Shown: positions 62,790 to 64,000 of the stretch, piece by piece
How the letters are laid out: the number at the start of each line of letters is the position of its first letter
How positions within the stretch are numbered: the stretch's first letter is position 1
Source: Spartobacteria bacterium
GTDB lineage: Bacteria; Verrucomicrobiota; Verrucomicrobiia; Chthoniobacterales; UBA10450
Direction: 5' to 3'
Length of the DNA: 64,000 nucleotides
Assembly: GCA_003167555.1 (NCBI GenBank)
Contig: PMSN01000009.1
Span: 248,001 to 312,000 of the forward strand
Translations under genes and position numbers: made by a program
The notes under the pieces: generated by a model
Seen by the model: only the letters and a program-made list of their open reading frames with translations
The model's database searches: none
What the model was told of the DNA's origin: nothing

Positions 62790-64000
62790 ATGTTATTTCG
62801 TCTTTGCCTCATTGGCCCAGTAGTCGCGGCTGGGATAATCTTCGCACCCGGCGCGCGCGCAGACGATGCGGCCGTCGAGGCGATCAAGAAAGCCATTCAG
62901 GTAGAGCGCGGATTGGTCGCGTATCGGATCAAAGAAACAAAGACCCAGCGGGGAGAAGGCCTGACAGAAATCACGATCGAGGTGGTGAATCCGGATCAGG
63001 TCCACCTAAGGGAAGAAATGTATGGGAAAGTTAAGAGGGAATTGCTTACTGACGGGAAGAGATTGTTTGTGCGCGAAGGGGAAGGTGAGCTGAAAGAGGA
63101 AACGCGAGATGTAGCCAAGAAAATCACGGACCTCCAGGAGGAGTCCAGGATGTCTGCGCCGAAGCCACGTGATGATGTGCGCCTGACTGGCCATGAAACC
63201 GTCGAGGGCGAACCAGTATCGATTTACACCTCGACATCAAGCGTGCTGGTTGTAACGACGAAAAGCCTGCGAATTGGCGACAAAGATAACCGGCTGTTCG
63301 AGGAGTCGGGCGAGAGCAAGGGCGAGTTCCCATTTGGGAATCAAACGGTTACGGTGGACGTAAGCTGGGACAAAAAATACGAGTCCGATCCGTCCATTAA
63401 GATCGCACTGCCAGCGCCCGTAGAGCCTGCGTCTAGCCCTCTCACAGCGCAGCAGATTAAGCCCGATCAAAAACCGATTGAGGCGCTCAAAGCCAAAGCA
63501 GAAGCAGGTGACGCGGAAGCGCAATTTCTACTGGGTCGTCGCTACGCCCGCGGAGAGGATGTGGCGAAAGATCTGGCCGAGGCGGCAAGATGGTATCGCA
63601 AGGCGGCGGACCAAAATCACCCAAAGGCCCAAAACAGTCTGGCCATTTGCTATACAGAGGGGTATGGCGTGCCAAAAGATCCAGTGGAGGCGGCAAAATG
63701 GTGGCGCAAGGCGGCGGACCAAAATCACCCCGGGGCGCAATACGCTTTGGGCGTTTGCTACGCGCGGGGGCGTGGCGTGGCGAAGGATCCAGTGGAGGCG
63801 GTAAAATGGTTTCGCAAGGCCGCCGAGCAGAATGAGACCCTGGCTCAAATCGGCCTCGGCTACTGTTATGAAGATGGCGAAGGCGTGGCGAAGGATCTTG
63901 CGGAGGCCGCGAAGTGGTATCGCAAAGCCGCCGAGCAGAATGACGCCATCGGTCAAATGAATCTCGGCCGTTGCTACATGGGGGCCGGAGGCGTGACGAA
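62790..64000 (+). CDS. Exported Sel1-repeat protein, 3' end cut by the window edge
   Basis: The frame is open from ATG at 62790 to the right edge (403 codons visible). Signal peptide to about residue 25 (IIFAPGARADD). Residues about 26-225 form a beta-rich domain not recognised (KETKTQRGEGLTEITIEVVN). From about residue 232, Sel1-like repeats of 36 residues follow: AEAGDAEAQFLLGRRYARGE, AKWWRKAADQNHPGAQYALG, AEQNDAIGQMNLGRCYMG. Sel1 proteins are helical scaffolds for protein contacts. The C-terminus is missing. Confidence 0.88.
   Translation, partial: MLFRLCLIGPVVAAGIIFAPGARADDAAVEAIKKAIQVERGLVAYRIKETKTQRGEGLTEITIEVVNPDQVHLREEMYGKVKRELLTDGKRLFVREGEGELKEETRDVAKKITDLQEESRMSAPKPRDDVRLTGHETVEGEPVSIYTSTSSVLVVTTKSLRIGDKDNRLFEESGESKGEFPFGNQTVTVDVSWDKKYESDPSIKIALPAPVEPASSPLTAQQIKPDQKPIEALKAKAEAGDAEAQFLLGRRYARGEDVAKDLAEAARWYRKAADQNHPKAQNSLAICYTEGYGVPKDPVEAAKWWRKAADQNHPGAQYALGVCYARGRGVAKDPVEAVKWFRKAAEQNETLAQIGLGYCYEDGEGVAKDLAEAAKWYRKAAEQNDAIGQMNLGRCYMGAGGVT

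Overview
The window looks like a chromosome segment of a soil verrucomicrobium, probably Chthoniobacterales or a relative. This is inferred from gene content, not from a marker gene. The signs are a TIGR02999-type ECF sigma factor beside a kinase-TPR receptor, very large exported beta-helix, Ig-like and LamG proteins with a shared C-terminal module, weak or absent Shine-Dalgarno sites at many starts, and intergenic DNA crowded with palindromic and phrase-like repeats. No rRNA, tRNA or CRISPR array was seen.

Layout. 1-2.5 kb: threonine synthase (cut by the left edge) and a dicarboxylate/amino-acid:cation symporter. 2.6-4.4 kb: a transporter-tail remnant and a DUF262/DUF1524 (GmrSD-like) defence gene broken by one in-frame stop. 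5-13.3 kb: small exported or membrane proteins, a rhomboid-like protease and a threonine/serine dehydratase-like enzyme. 13.3-17.7 kb: hflK-hflC, two GNAT acetyltransferases, a DUF922 protein and a 56-residue zinc-ribbon protein. 17.8-21 kb: an XRE regulator/membrane-protein operon with a candidate operator, and an M3 lipoprotein peptidase.

21.1-35.6 kb is one ORF of 4813 codons, a mosaic surface protein with truncated LamG, Gly-rich repeats, Pro-Thr linkers, three LamG, 19 Ig-like and four Calx-beta domains. Its C-terminus is a tandem module of about 250 residues. Four more exported proteins (36.3-38.0, 39.0-42.0, 47.4-49.3 and 49.3-51.1 kb) end in the same module behind unrelated passengers. 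The sigma factor and kinase lie among them (42.1-45.2 kb), so a regulated surface or secretion system is a reasonable hypothesis. The module is the best candidate here for something undescribed.

45-55 kb holds small exported proteins, an aldo/keto reductase, a thioesterase and a phospholipase D-like lipoprotein, separated by pyrimidine-rich repeat arrays. 54.8-60.4 kb is a type III restriction-modification island: accessory protein, frameshifted Mod, Res, an Mrr C-terminal remnant and a degenerate metallopeptidase-like protein. 60.4-64 kb has small proteins, an fn3 pseudogene fragment and a Sel1-repeat protein cut by the right edge.
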